Under the pieces are notes generated by a model. It worked only from the letters and a program-made list of their open reading frames with translations. It did no database searches and was not told the origin of the DNA. A stretch of DNA of 64,000 nt from VXPQ01 sp965248175 (GTDB lineage: Bacteria > Bacteroidota > Rhodothermia > Rhodothermales > VXPQ01), in the NCBI GenBank assembly GCA_965248175.1, contig OZ252093.1, positions 2,170,001 to 2,234,000 of the forward strand, given 5' to 3'. Shown here piece after piece: positions 17,267-24,392 of the stretch (its first letter is position 1; every line of letters begins with the position of its first letter). The position numbers and the translations under genes are program-made.

Positions 17267-18814
17267 TCAGGTAGACGGTACATCCCTTCCCAGATATCGA
17301 TGTCCCTGTTGCGTTCGCAGGTGACGCAGGCGGCGGCGGTCATCCATCAAGTGCTCAATGGGTTTCTGATCCCTGCCCCCTTGCTCCCACGATCCCAGTT
17401 CGGCACGAATTTGTTCAGCGTTCGCCAGCAGTTGCTCAACAACCTCCGGGTGTTGCGCAGCCAAGTCGTTCGTCTCACCGGGGTCCGTTTCCAGATCGAA
17501 TAGCATGGGCGCTTCGAGTTCGCGCAATCCTGACTCCCACCACACCAGCATCTCGGACCGGCGCGGCAGATGCAACTTCCACCGGCCCTCCCGCACAGCT
17601 TGGAGGTTCAGTCCATTGTAGTAATAGAACATCCGGTCAGGGGTTATAATCTCTTCGGCGCCGGAAAGCAACGGCCGGAGGTCCATCCCGTCGATTACCC
17701 GGTCCTCCGGCAGGGGAGCCCCTGCCAGACCGGCTATCGTCGGTAAAAAGTCCATTACGTTTATCATTGCGTCGTTCGTCTGTCCAGCAAGGACCCCACC
17801 GGGCCAGCGCATGATGCAGGGCACGCGCATGCCCCCCTCGAACGTAGAGCCTTTCCCGCCGCGCAGCGGTGCGTTCGATCCACGTGTAGGCGACGGATTG
17901 GCCCCATTATCCGAGGCAAAGATCACAAGAGTGTTTTCCGTCAGGCCGAGCTCGTCCAGTGTCCTCAGCACCTCGCCCGTACTCCAGTCGATTTCCTCCA
18001 CCATGTCTCCGTAGACACCGCCTCGGGATTGCCCCGCAAGCCTCGGATTCGCCATCCAGGGGGCGTGCGACCGGGTGTGGGGAAGATAGATGAAGAACGG
18101 CCGATCCCGGTGCGCACGGATGAAGTCGATCGCGCGTCGGGTGAAATGCTCCGTGATTGTCGTGACATGGGCATCCGGATCCACGATTCCATTGTTCTCA
18201 AGCAGCGGGGTGGATCCATCCGGGTTCGTGTTGCCCACCATGCCGTAGAAGAGATCGAAGCCGTGGCGGTTCGGGTGAAACTCCGAAGAAGACGTGAATC
18301 CCTCGTGGGTCTGGTAATTGAAGCCTTGGGGTACGCCGAGGTGCCATTTGCCGATACAGGCCGTCGCATACCCTTTGTCCTTAAGTAACCTGGCCACCGT
18401 GGTTTCGCTTGCTTGCAGGCCCAAGTCCGAATAGACCCCGCCCACAGCATAGGGCATCCCGCAGCGAGACGGATAGCGCCCGGTCAACAGGGAAGCTCTG
18501 GAGGGGCTGCACACAGAACATGTCACGTGAAAATCCGTAAAGCGCATGCCCGCGGCAGCCAGGCCGTCCAGGTTGGGCGTGCGGATGGTTTGCGAGCCGT
18601 AACAGGCCAAGTCGCCATAGCCCAGATCGTCGGCGAAAATAACAATGACGTTGGGCGGTCGTCCGCCCAGTGTGTCGTCCCAACAGGCAGAAAGACTCGG
18701 CGCGGCAGCAGCCACGCTGGCGGTTGCCGCCAGTTTCAGGAATTCCCGCCGGCTTTGCCCCCCCGGTTTGTTCTTTCGCAGGACGTGTTCCGATATATAA
18801 CGTGGTTCGTTCAT
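17267..18814 (-). CDS. Type I sulfatase (Cys-type), Tat-exported lipoprotein-like
   Basis: A 515-residue alkaline-phosphatase-superfamily sulfatase. The N-terminus has a twin-arginine motif (SRREFLKLAA, residues 21-30) and a possible lipobox ending at Cys44, so it is probably exported folded and anchored. The metal-binding ADDLGYGD follows at residues 61-68, and the modification site CSPSR is at residues 102-106, where Cys becomes formylglycine. Further family landmarks are GKWHLGVPQGF, PFFIYLPHTRSH and FASDNGANPSPTRGSNAPLRGGKGS. It lies 68 bp downstream of an ankyrin gene and upstream of the maturase on the same strand. Sulfated polysaccharide is the likely substrate class, but the exact ester cannot be read from sequence. 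Confidence 0.9.
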   Translation of the reverse strand: MNEPRYISEHVLRKNKPGGQSRREFLKLAATASVAAAAPSLSACWDDTLGGRPPNVIVIFADDLGYGDLACYGSQTIRTPNLDGLAAAGMRFTDFHVTCSVCSPSRASLLTGRYPSRCGMPYAVGGVYSDLGLQASETTVARLLKDKGYATACIGKWHLGVPQGFNYQTHEGFTSSSEFHPNRHGFDLFYGMVGNTNPDGSTPLLENNGIVDPDAHVTTITEHFTRRAIDFIRAHRDRPFFIYLPHTRSHAPWMANPRLAGQSRGGVYGDMVEEIDWSTGEVLRTLDELGLTENTLVIFASDNGANPSPTRGSNAPLRGGKGSTFEGGMRVPCIMRWPGGVLAGQTNDAMINVMDFLPTIAGLAGAPLPEDRVIDGMDLRPLLSGAEEIITPDRMFYYYNGLNLQAVREGRWKLHLPRRSEMLVWWESGLRELEAPMLFDLETDPGETNDLAAQHPEVVEQLLANAEQIRAELGSWEQGGRDQKPIEHLMDDRRRLRHLRTQQGHRYLGRDVPST

Positions 18815-18829
18815 CGATACCCTCTCGTT

Positions 18830-19513
18830 TTACGGTCCCACTTGTTCTTGAAGTAGCGCGCTGATCTGATCGTTGCCGTAATGCTCCGCCAACCCCAGGG
18901 GTGTATTCCCCTGCGGCGTGGGCCCTGTCCCGGCCCTGGAATGAATCTCTGAACCGGCATCGAGCAGGTATCGGACCAGCTCCAGGCTACCGCTATAGGC
19001 CGCCCAGTGTAGCACGGTCCAGCCGTTGTTGGTACTTCTCTGGTTAACCTCGGCTCCGGCTTTGATCAGGAGATGCCCCGTTTCGGCCTGTCCGGCCATT
19101 GCAGCACGAAGCATTGGCGTCCAACCGTCGATGCCCTTCGCGTGCGCATCTGCCCCGCTTGCCAGAAGCAGCCTCGCCATCTCCACCTGCCCCATCTTCG
19201 CTGCCCGGTGCAGCGGCGTCCAGCCGGCCGTGCCATGGGCGTCTACCTCGGCGCCTGCCGCAAGGAGCCGCCGGGCGATCGCTACGTGCCCCGCCACCGC
19301 CGCGCGATGCAAGGGGGTCCAATCGCCCATACGAGCATTCACATCGGCGCCCTGTTCGATGAGTGTGGAGACCGTCTTGAGGTCTCCCGCCTCCACGGCG
19401 CGATGCAGCGGTTCGTCAGGGCGATCCTGGATAGCCAGGGCCGCCAAAAGCATGCAGGTTACCAGCATCGCGGCGACGAATCGTACTTCCCTAATCCTCT
19501 GCGTCTTTTCCAT
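18830..19513 (-). CDS. Exported ankyrin-repeat protein
   Basis: A 227-residue protein with an N-terminal hydrophobic segment (about residues 12-27), probably a signal peptide or anchor, followed by six ankyrin repeats with the usual DGWTPLHRAA..G..E.ARLLLASGAD pattern at 33-residue spacing. It sits between two sulfatase genes on the same strand, 15 bp from the next gene. Ankyrin repeats mediate protein-protein contact, so it may be a scaffold or inhibitor for the cluster's exported enzymes. No catalytic domain is visible. Confidence 0.82.
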   Translation of the reverse strand: MEKTQRIREVRFVAAMLVTCMLLAALAIQDRPDEPLHRAVEAGDLKTVSTLIEQGADVNARMGDWTPLHRAAVAGHVAIARRLLAAGAEVDAHGTAGWTPLHRAAKMGQVEMARLLLASGADAHAKGIDGWTPMLRAAMAGQAETGHLLIKAGAEVNQRSTNNGWTVLHWAAYSGSLELVRYLLDAGSEIHSRAGTGPTPQGNTPLGLAEHYGNDQISALLQEQVGP

Positions 19514-19516
19514 AGG

Positions 19517-19720
19517 TTACTCGAATATCCGATCAACGTGCTCCTCATACCACCGCATTTCCAGGCATTCCCGTGGAGGCAAGTCTGCTTGCGCTTCAGC
19601 AGCTGATACCGGTACTGCCGGTAAGCCCGCATGTCTTCCTGTATGGCCTATGCATGCCACTGCACGGGTACCTGGGACGCGCAAGAAGTCTCGCCGCGAA
19701 AAGGTTTGTTGTCTCTCCAT
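19517..19720 (-). CDS. Small protein with Tat-like signal, possible remnant
   Basis: 67 residues starting with MERQQTFSRRDFLRV, a good twin-arginine motif, but followed by a weakly hydrophobic stretch and only about 30 further residues ending HVDRIFE. It stops three bases before the ankyrin gene, which suggests co-transcription. I do not recognise the mature part. A full Tat substrate is normally far larger, so this may be the 5' remnant of a longer exported protein joined to the operon by deletion. Confidence 0.4.
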   Translation of the reverse strand: MERQQTFSRRDFLRVPGTRAVACIGHTGRHAGLPAVPVSAAEAQADLPPRECLEMRWYEEHVDRIFE

Positions 19721-19762
19721 AAGAACGGTCAGGAGTGTTTTGATTCGATCTGTTGAGACGGA

Positions 19763-21190
19763 TTACCCGGGACGAGGGATAAGAGGCGAGGGATGCTCCA
19801 CTCGCCCGAGGGGACGGATGTTCTCGCCCTGGATACCGGCGACGACATCGCCCAGATCCCGGCGGCCAGATTCCACCAGCACTTCGAATCTCCGGACGAT
19901 GTCCGGATAGGCCGCAGAGAGGTCCTGTGTTTCTCCGACATCGATGTCGAGGTTGTATAGCTGCGGCTTTGCAAAGGGCGGCTGGTGTGCCTCTTTAATA
20001 ACAAGTTTCCACGGTCCTGAGCGAACTGCGTGCAGTTCATCCATCCATAGATAGTAAAGGACCTCATAAGGTGTCCGGGCTCCTTCCCGTCCTGACAAGA
20101 GGGGTCGGATGTCCTTCCCGTCAATGATGCGATCCTGCGGGGGATTTGTGCCTGCCAGGTATGCCAGGGTGGGGAGTAGATCCATTGTAGTGGATAACTC
20201 GTCGCAGATAGTGTTTGCGGGGATCCTTCCCGGCCAGCGCATCAGACACGGGATACGCATTCCGCCTTCCCACGTACGTCCCTTGCCACCGCGCAATGGA
20301 CCGTTACTGCCCCTCCCCTCCGTAGCTGCATTGCCGTGATCGGAAGTGAAAATGACCAGCGTATTGTCTGCATGCCCAGCCGCTGCCAGGGCATCGAGCA
20401 GCTCGCCGGTGCAGTGGTCGATCAACTCCACGCAGGCCCCATAGGCCCCATTTCGAGACCGGACGAGGAATTCCTCCGGAGCAAGATGGGGACCATGCGG
20501 AAGAGTATGCGCGAAATAGAGGAAGAACGGACGATCGGTATCGTCCCTGATGAAACGGATTGCCTCCTGTGTGAACCGCTGCGTGAGCTGGCTGCGATCC
20601 GGATTTTCTTCAATGACTTCTTCGTCGCGCAGCAGTGGCAGCGGAGGGAAGTGAAAACGAGCACTTGTCGGGTTATCCGGGGCGACATCGTGACTGTAGG
20701 GCAGGCCGAAAAAGCCATCGAAGCCCTGGCGCGTCGGCAGGAAAGCCGGCTGGTCACCCAAGTGCCATTTCCCGACCATGTGCGTTGCATACCCTACTTC
20801 TCGCAGCAGTTCGGGAATCGTAATCTCATCCGTATGCAGACCGACGGGCTCGCCGGCAAGCAGGACATGCCCAATCTCGTTCGGGAGTCGGGCAAATCCG
20901 ACTCGTTCAGGGTAACAACCGGTCATCAGGGCAGCCCGGGACGGTGTACACATCGCCGAGGCAGTGTGGAAGTCTGTAAACCGGCTACCTTCCCGAGCCA
21001 ATTGGTCGAGGTGTGGCGTCCGATTCAGTGTAGAGCCGTAGCAGCCTATATCTCCATAGCCGAGATCATCGGCGTTGATCAGAATGATATTGGGACGCTC
21101 AGCTGCTCTGCCAGTGCACGACAGCCCTTGCGACAGCACGAAGGCAGTTGTGCCGGCGCCTGTTAGCCGTAAGAATGTTCTCCGCTCCAT
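19763..21190 (-). CDS. Type I sulfatase (Cys-type), second copy
   Basis: A 475-residue sulfatase. I choose ATG 21190 over the upstream TTG at 21205. The N-terminus has an RR-containing signal (MERRTFLRLTGAG) and a possible lipobox around Cys25. INADDLGYGDIGCYGS at residue 38 supplies metal ligands and CTPSR at residues 81-85 is the formylglycine site. Other landmarks are GKWHLGDQPAFLP, FFLYFAHTLPHGPH and FTSDHGNAATEGRGSNGPLRGGK. It is the first gene of the minus-strand sulfatase cluster, 22 bp downstream of a perfect 18-bp palindrome that fits a LacI-type operator. Sequence differs enough from the sulfatase at 17267 to suggest a different position or sugar specificity. Confidence 0.9.
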   Translation of the reverse strand: MERRTFLRLTGAGTTAFVLSQGLSCTGRAAERPNIILINADDLGYGDIGCYGSTLNRTPHLDQLAREGSRFTDFHTASAMCTPSRAALMTGCYPERVGFARLPNEIGHVLLAGEPVGLHTDEITIPELLREVGYATHMVGKWHLGDQPAFLPTRQGFDGFFGLPYSHDVAPDNPTSARFHFPPLPLLRDEEVIEENPDRSQLTQRFTQEAIRFIRDDTDRPFFLYFAHTLPHGPHLAPEEFLVRSRNGAYGACVELIDHCTGELLDALAAAGHADNTLVIFTSDHGNAATEGRGSNGPLRGGKGRTWEGGMRIPCLMRWPGRIPANTICDELSTTMDLLPTLAYLAGTNPPQDRIIDGKDIRPLLSGREGARTPYEVLYYLWMDELHAVRSGPWKLVIKEAHQPPFAKPQLYNLDIDVGETQDLSAAYPDIVRRFEVLVESGRRDLGDVVAGIQGENIRPLGRVEHPSPLIPRPG

Positions 21191-21211
21191 CGTGGCGATT
21201 CGCAAAGAGTG

Positions 21212-21229
21212 AATGTTATCGATAACATT
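21212..21229. promoter_or_regulatory. Perfect 18-bp palindrome, candidate LacI-type operator of the sulfatase cluster
   Basis: AATGTTATCGATAACATT is a perfect palindrome with a central CG, the symmetry seen in LacI-family operators. It lies just upstream of the sulfatase start at 21190 and shares its ATGTT/AACAT half-sites with the weaker element at 13316. The regulator at 12011 is the obvious candidate ligand. Confidence 0.6.
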
Positions 21230-21250
21230 TACGAAGAAACTGGCGTGATG

Positions 21251-21430
21251 TCAATAGCATGGTGAAGTTAAAGTGAAGCCGGGAGCCTGCGAGCCCAGGA
21301 CGACCTCTACGCGATACGTTTCCCCGTCCCTGAAGAAAGGCGCTACATTGCCCTGTAAGGGGTGGCCGTCCACCGTCATGGAATGAACGCCCATTCCAAA
21401 GTGATCCGGATTGGCTACCTCCACCTGATA
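21251..21430 (-). pseudogene. C-terminal remnant of a GH94-like phosphorylase
   Basis: The minus strand encodes about 59 residues (YQVEVANPDHFG..VHSMTVDGHPLQGN..DGETYRVEVVLG, then a short tail to TGA at 21251) that resemble the C-terminal beta-domain of cellobiose/chitobiose phosphorylase-type GH94 enzymes. The remaining several hundred residues of such an enzyme are absent. The upstream edge meets another gene remnant near 21430-21461. Confidence 0.55.
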
Positions 21431-21460
21431 GACGGCTTCGGCGAAGGGACGGGCCGCGCC

Positions 21461-21598
21461 CTGCATATTCTGTACGGGGGGAGCGTCAAACCGGGCAATG
21501 CCGTTGAACTGTTCGGGCAGACGGATGTAGACGGCGGACTGATCGGCGGCGCCAGCCTGAAGGGGGAGGACTTTGCGGCGATTGTGAGGGCGGGGTAG
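21461..21598 (+). pseudogene. C-terminal remnant of triosephosphate isomerase
   Basis: The plus strand encodes about 45 residues beginning LHILYGGSVKPGN, then ELFGQTDVDGGLIGGASL and KGEDFAAIVRAG to a TAG at 21596. This matches the last strand-helix units of triosephosphate isomerase, including the phosphate-binding YGGSVKP and GGASL loops. The first roughly 200 residues with catalytic Lys, His and Glu are missing, so the piece cannot be functional. A shorter second copy of the same tail lies at 22683. Confidence 0.75.
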
Positions 21599-21630
21599 GG
21601 GGATAAGTGCAAGGGGGGCTGTTGATAGCG

Positions 21631-22434
21631 TTAGGCTGGACCTATGGCGTAGGACGGGTACTTCGAAAGCGAAATGGATTCGGCAAGCCGTGACGAGCCG
21701 AAGAAAACCATTGTCAGCACAATAAACCCTGGCAAGGTCCAATTGACGAGTTGCCCCGAGGCCGCGATCGTAAACCAGTAGAAACTCCACCACATGCCGA
21801 GCTCGCAGAAATAGCTCGGATGCCGGCAATAGGCGAACAAGCCCGAGGTTATGAAGCCCTGATCGATTGGTTCGCCGGCCGCGATCTTGCGCTTCTTTTC
21901 CTGCTGAAAGCGCCACATCTGCTCATCGCCCACGGCTTCTCCGATCCAGAGAGCGAAAAACACCAGCGCCGCCACGGCATCGATCCAATTCAGCGCCGCA
22001 TCCTGATGCATCCAGGCAATGTGCACGGGCGCCGTGAACAACCAGACGATGAGCATCTGCACGGGAGCGATGAACACCAGGTTTACCACTTGGAACCGGA
22101 AGGGTCCAATGCGCTTGTGTATCTCCACCCAACGGTAGTCTTCCCCGCCTTTGGCAAATCCCTCCTTGCGTGCATAGTTGAAGGTGAGCCGTACCCCCCA
22201 CAATAAAACGAGCAAAGTCATCAGGTTCACCCGAGCGGACTCGAAATCCAGGGATGCGGCGACGATCAAACAATAGATCGGCGGGCAAATCGTCCAGAGA
22301 CGGTCGACCCAGGAATACTCGCGTGTGATTACCGACAAGAGGTAGGCGGCGATCGCGAGAATGATGCACAGGTCTAATGCCGTACCGTAAGGCGTTCCAA
22401 CCAGTGGATGACGTATGAAGTTGAGATCAGGCAT
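21631..22434 (-). CDS. DUF1295-family membrane protein, C-terminus slightly short
   Basis: A 267-residue polytopic protein with about six to seven hydrophobic segments. FITSGLFAYCRHPSYFCELGMWWSFYWF near residue 195 matches the C-terminal half of DUF1295/steroid-reductase-like and isoprenylcysteine-methyltransferase-like membrane proteins, which bind NAD(P)H or S-adenosylmethionine. The protein stops at SKYPSYAIGPA, just where family members usually continue with a further 15-25 residues, so its 3' end may have been replaced when the neighbouring remnants were deposited. Function is unknown. A lipid or sterol modification role is only an extrapolation from the fold. Confidence 0.7.
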   Translation of the reverse strand: MPDLNFIRHPLVGTPYGTALDLCIILAIAAYLLSVITREYSWVDRLWTICPPIYCLIVAASLDFESARVNLMTLLVLLWGVRLTFNYARKEGFAKGGEDYRWVEIHKRIGPFRFQVVNLVFIAPVQMLIVWLFTAPVHIAWMHQDAALNWIDAVAALVFFALWIGEAVGDEQMWRFQQEKKRKIAAGEPIDQGFITSGLFAYCRHPSYFCELGMWWSFYWFTIAASGQLVNWTLPGFIVLTMVFFGSSRLAESISLSKYPSYAIGPA

Positions 22435-22480
22435 AAGGAGAGGCGATGGCCTCCCGGACGGGGTGATCGATCCGGGCCTT

Positions 22481-22535
22481 CTTGATCATTATGGCTTGAT
22501 CATTATGGTTTAATCATTTGGCTTGATCATTATGG
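22481..22535. repeat. 14-bp tandem repeat, four units
   Basis: CTTGATCATTATGG occurs three times exactly (22481-22494, 22495-22508, 22522-22535), with a degenerate unit (TTTAATCATTTGG) between the second and third. TGATCA inside each unit is itself a palindrome. The repeat is upstream of both divergent genes (DUF1295 at 22434 and the mini-ORF at 22818). The rest of 22536-22682 shows nothing recognisable. Confidence 0.75.
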
Positions 22536-22682
22536 CTCCTCTACAGAGTTTAGGAGTAGGCCCCTTCCAGGCCAAGGACTTGCAGGGGGCAAGTTACCAA
22601 TCAGAGAGGTGCGCGCCAACCGTAACAGCCCCCGTGTTCCGGCCTCATTGAAGCATGTATACGTGGGTGGAGCCATTGCCGG

Positions 22683-22733
22683 GGTGGGTCCGTCCTGAAA
22701 GGGGAGGACTTTGCGGCGATTATAAGAATGGAC
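22683..22733 (+). pseudogene. Second short remnant of triosephosphate isomerase C-terminus
   Basis: Translates as GGSVLKGEDFAAIIR, nearly the same tail as at 21560-21595. The DNA shares CTGAA-GGGGAGGACTTTGCG and the following bases with that copy, so this is a duplicated fragment rather than an independent gene. It has no start, no upstream similarity and no stop at the expected place. Confidence 0.55.
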
Positions 22734-22817
22734 CGGACGCGTGGCGGAACAATGTGGATGGTTGTTTTGTCGTCACACAGGAAGTAACGTAAATCATTGT
22801 GCATGTCGGAGGATACC

Positions 22818-22901
22818 ATGGATACCCAAAAAGGCCAAAGCTGCAAGTGTTGCTCTTGCGAGAAGTGCTGCTCTTGTTGCTGTTGTTGCCGCAAGGCGTA
22901 G
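22818..22901 (+). CDS. 27-residue poly-cysteine peptide, possible leader peptide
   Basis: ATG 22818 is preceded by GGAGG at 22808-22812 with a 5-base gap, the best ribosome binding site in this stretch. The peptide begins MDTQKGQS and then runs through SCKCCSCEKCC and SCCCCCRKA. Eleven of its 27 residues are cysteine, eight of the last sixteen positions before RKA. It ends 56 bp before the start of a membrane methyltransferase-like gene, with alternative hairpins in between. Two readings fit: a metal-binding mini-protein, or a leader peptide whose cysteine codons sense charged tRNA-Cys and control the downstream gene, as reported for poly-Cys leaders of actinobacteria. Ordinary chance is a third possibility but the Shine-Dalgarno argues against it. 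Confidence 0.5.
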   Translation: MDTQKGQSCKCCSCEKCCSCCCCCRKA

Positions 22902-22920
22902 AGCTTTGCTCATATTAGGT

Positions 22921-22957
22921 CCTGTTCTCCACAGGCATGTGGAGTAAGGGCACCTGT
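22921..22957 (+). promoter_or_regulatory. Mutually exclusive hairpins between poly-Cys ORF and methyltransferase gene
   Basis: CTCCACA (22927-22933) can pair with TGTGGAG (22938-22944). CCTGT (22921-22925) can pair with ACAGG (22931-22935). The same ACAGG can pair instead with CCTGT (22953-22957), which abuts the start codon at 22958 and loops out the ribosome binding site AAGGG (22946-22950). Competing pairings after a codon-biased mini-ORF are the layout of an attenuator. Stem stability has not been calculated. Confidence 0.4.
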
Positions 22958-23461
22958 ATGAATCTGCAACTCATCAAGGCCATCATCATCCTGCCCGGGA
23001 CCGCTCTTGTTTTCGTTCCGGGAGCAATACTATGGCTTTCGGCCGGATCGCCAGAGGCTATAGCCCTCGCGGGGGCTGAACAACCCAGGTTCTGGATCGG
23101 CGTTCTATTGGCAGGGATAGGCCTCGTTTTTGCTGCCTGGACGGTCAGGTTGTTTCTGAAGGTCGGCGAGGGTACGCCTGCACCTTGGGCTCCGCCGAAG
23201 AAGTTGGTTGTTCGCGGCCCCTACCGCCATGTCCGAAACCCCATGCTCACGGGCGTAAATCTCATGCTCGGCGCCGAGTCGTTGCTATTCGGCTCGTGGT
23301 ATCTGGTCGGTTGGCTGCTTTTCTTTTTCCTCCTCAACACGATCTATTTCATATTTTTTGAAGAGCCGGGCCTCGAACGACGGTTCGGCGAAGAATACCG
23401 GCGCTACAAGGCGAACGTGCCGCGTTGGATACCCCGCCGGCGGCCGTGGGACGGGTCGTGA
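22958..23461 (+). CDS. Isoprenylcysteine carboxyl methyltransferase (ICMT/PEMT)-family membrane protein
   Basis: I choose ATG 22958, seven bases after AAGGG. An in-frame ATG at 22937 lies inside a hairpin and lacks a ribosome site. The 167-residue protein has four hydrophobic segments. The C-terminal half carries the family signature VVRGPYRHVRNPMLTGV and, after a transmembrane pair, FFEEPGLERRFGEEYRRYKANVPRWIPR, which in ICMT and phospholipid methyltransferases forms the S-adenosylmethionine site at the membrane surface. Bacterial members methylate diverse lipid or thiol substrates and are mostly uncharacterised. It directly follows the poly-Cys mini-ORF, which may regulate it. Confidence 0.8.
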   Translation: MNLQLIKAIIILPGTALVFVPGAILWLSAGSPEAIALAGAEQPRFWIGVLLAGIGLVFAAWTVRLFLKVGEGTPAPWAPPKKLVVRGPYRHVRNPMLTGVNLMLGAESLLFGSWYLVGWLLFFFLLNTIYFIFFEEPGLERRFGEEYRRYKANVPRWIPRRRPWDGS

Positions 23462-23492
23462 TGGGAGTATTGGCGGGCTCTAACTGAAAGTG

Positions 23493-23911
23493 ATGGAAAG
23501 AGACAGTGTGAAAGGCATAGGGGGTTGGCTGCTGGTCTACCTCATCGGCTCGATTCCGCTCATGTTGTTCTATTCGATGGGTCTGTCAGGATGGTTTTTC
23601 GAGTATCCTGTCCTGCTTATGGCCGTGATATTCCTGGCGCTTGCAATTCCGCTATTGCTCATTCCCCTGAAGTCTCCCAGGGCGCCGCGGTGGAATATCG
23701 CTGCATTGTGGACCGCATCTATCCTGATTACCCTATAGTATATGGCGTGTTGTTTCAGAGGGTTCTGGAAGGCCGGCCGCGATTGAGTAGTGAGGAACTG
23801 CTCGGCGCACTGCCCATTCTTCTGGGAATCGTGATTTTCTCGCTGGGATGGGCGATCGTTTGGACGAAATACTTCAAGGAGTCGGTGCGAGTCAGAAACA
23901 CTTTCTCATGA
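23493..23911 (+). pseudogene. DUF2569-family membrane protein, frameshifted
   Basis: The first frame (ATG 23493, VKGIGGWLLVYLIGSIPLMLF) runs 81 residues and stops at TAG 23736. A second frame, already open there, continues with ELLGALPILLGIVIF, SLGWAIVWTKYFKESVRVRN and TFS to TGA 23909. The beginning and the end both match the DUF2569 family, whose members end with a KYF..S.RVKNTF-like tail and are about 140 residues long, the sum of the two pieces. A single indel near 23725-23745 explains it. It could be a real inactivating mutation or a sequencing error. Confidence 0.65.
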
Positions 23912-23915
23912 AAGG

Positions 23916-24347
23916 ATGCCGGATATCTATCACACGCTGTCGATTGCTGGTTCAAAAGAATGCATCTTTGAAGCCATCGGCACAGCCGAGGGGCTTAATT
24001 CCTGGTGGACCTTGACCGCCCGCGGCGTTCCTCGATCCGGCGCAGTTTACGACTTCGGGTTCGGGCCGGATTATCAATGGCAAGCCGAAGTCATCCGCTG
24101 CGAACCCGGGGTCGTGCTGGAATGGAAAATGACCCAATCCGCTGCCGACTGGCTGGGAACGTGCGTCGGGTTTCAACTCAAGGCCGTCGGCGATGCTACA
24201 CAGGTTGATTTCCATCATACGGGATGGCTCGAAAGGAGTGACCACTATCGGGTTTCCTCATTTTGCTGGGGGATGTACCTCCGGTTGCTTCGCAGATACA
24301 TAGAGTGGGGAGAAGTTGTACCCTACCCTGAGCGCAGTAAGGCATAG
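23916..24347 (+). CDS. SRPBCC (START-like/AHSA1) domain protein
   Basis: A 143-residue protein starting five bases after the DUF2569 stop. It has the helix-grip pattern of SRPBCC proteins: IYHTLSIAGSKECIFEAI at the N-terminus, then GLNSWWT, a beta-sheet with GAVYDFGFGP and GVVLEWKMT, and a C-terminal helix SSFCWGMYLRLLRRYIEWGE lining the cavity. Such proteins bind hydrophobic ligands or act as Hsp90-activator-like or polyketide-cyclase-like folds. No specific ligand can be inferred. Confidence 0.78.
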   Translation: MPDIYHTLSIAGSKECIFEAIGTAEGLNSWWTLTARGVPRSGAVYDFGFGPDYQWQAEVIRCEPGVVLEWKMTQSAADWLGTCVGFQLKAVGDATQVDFHHTGWLERSDHYRVSSFCWGMYLRLLRRYIEWGEVVPYPERSKA

Positions 24348-24392
24348 GCATCTCGACAAAAATTATTTGTTCCATGCACAACAACCAGAGGC

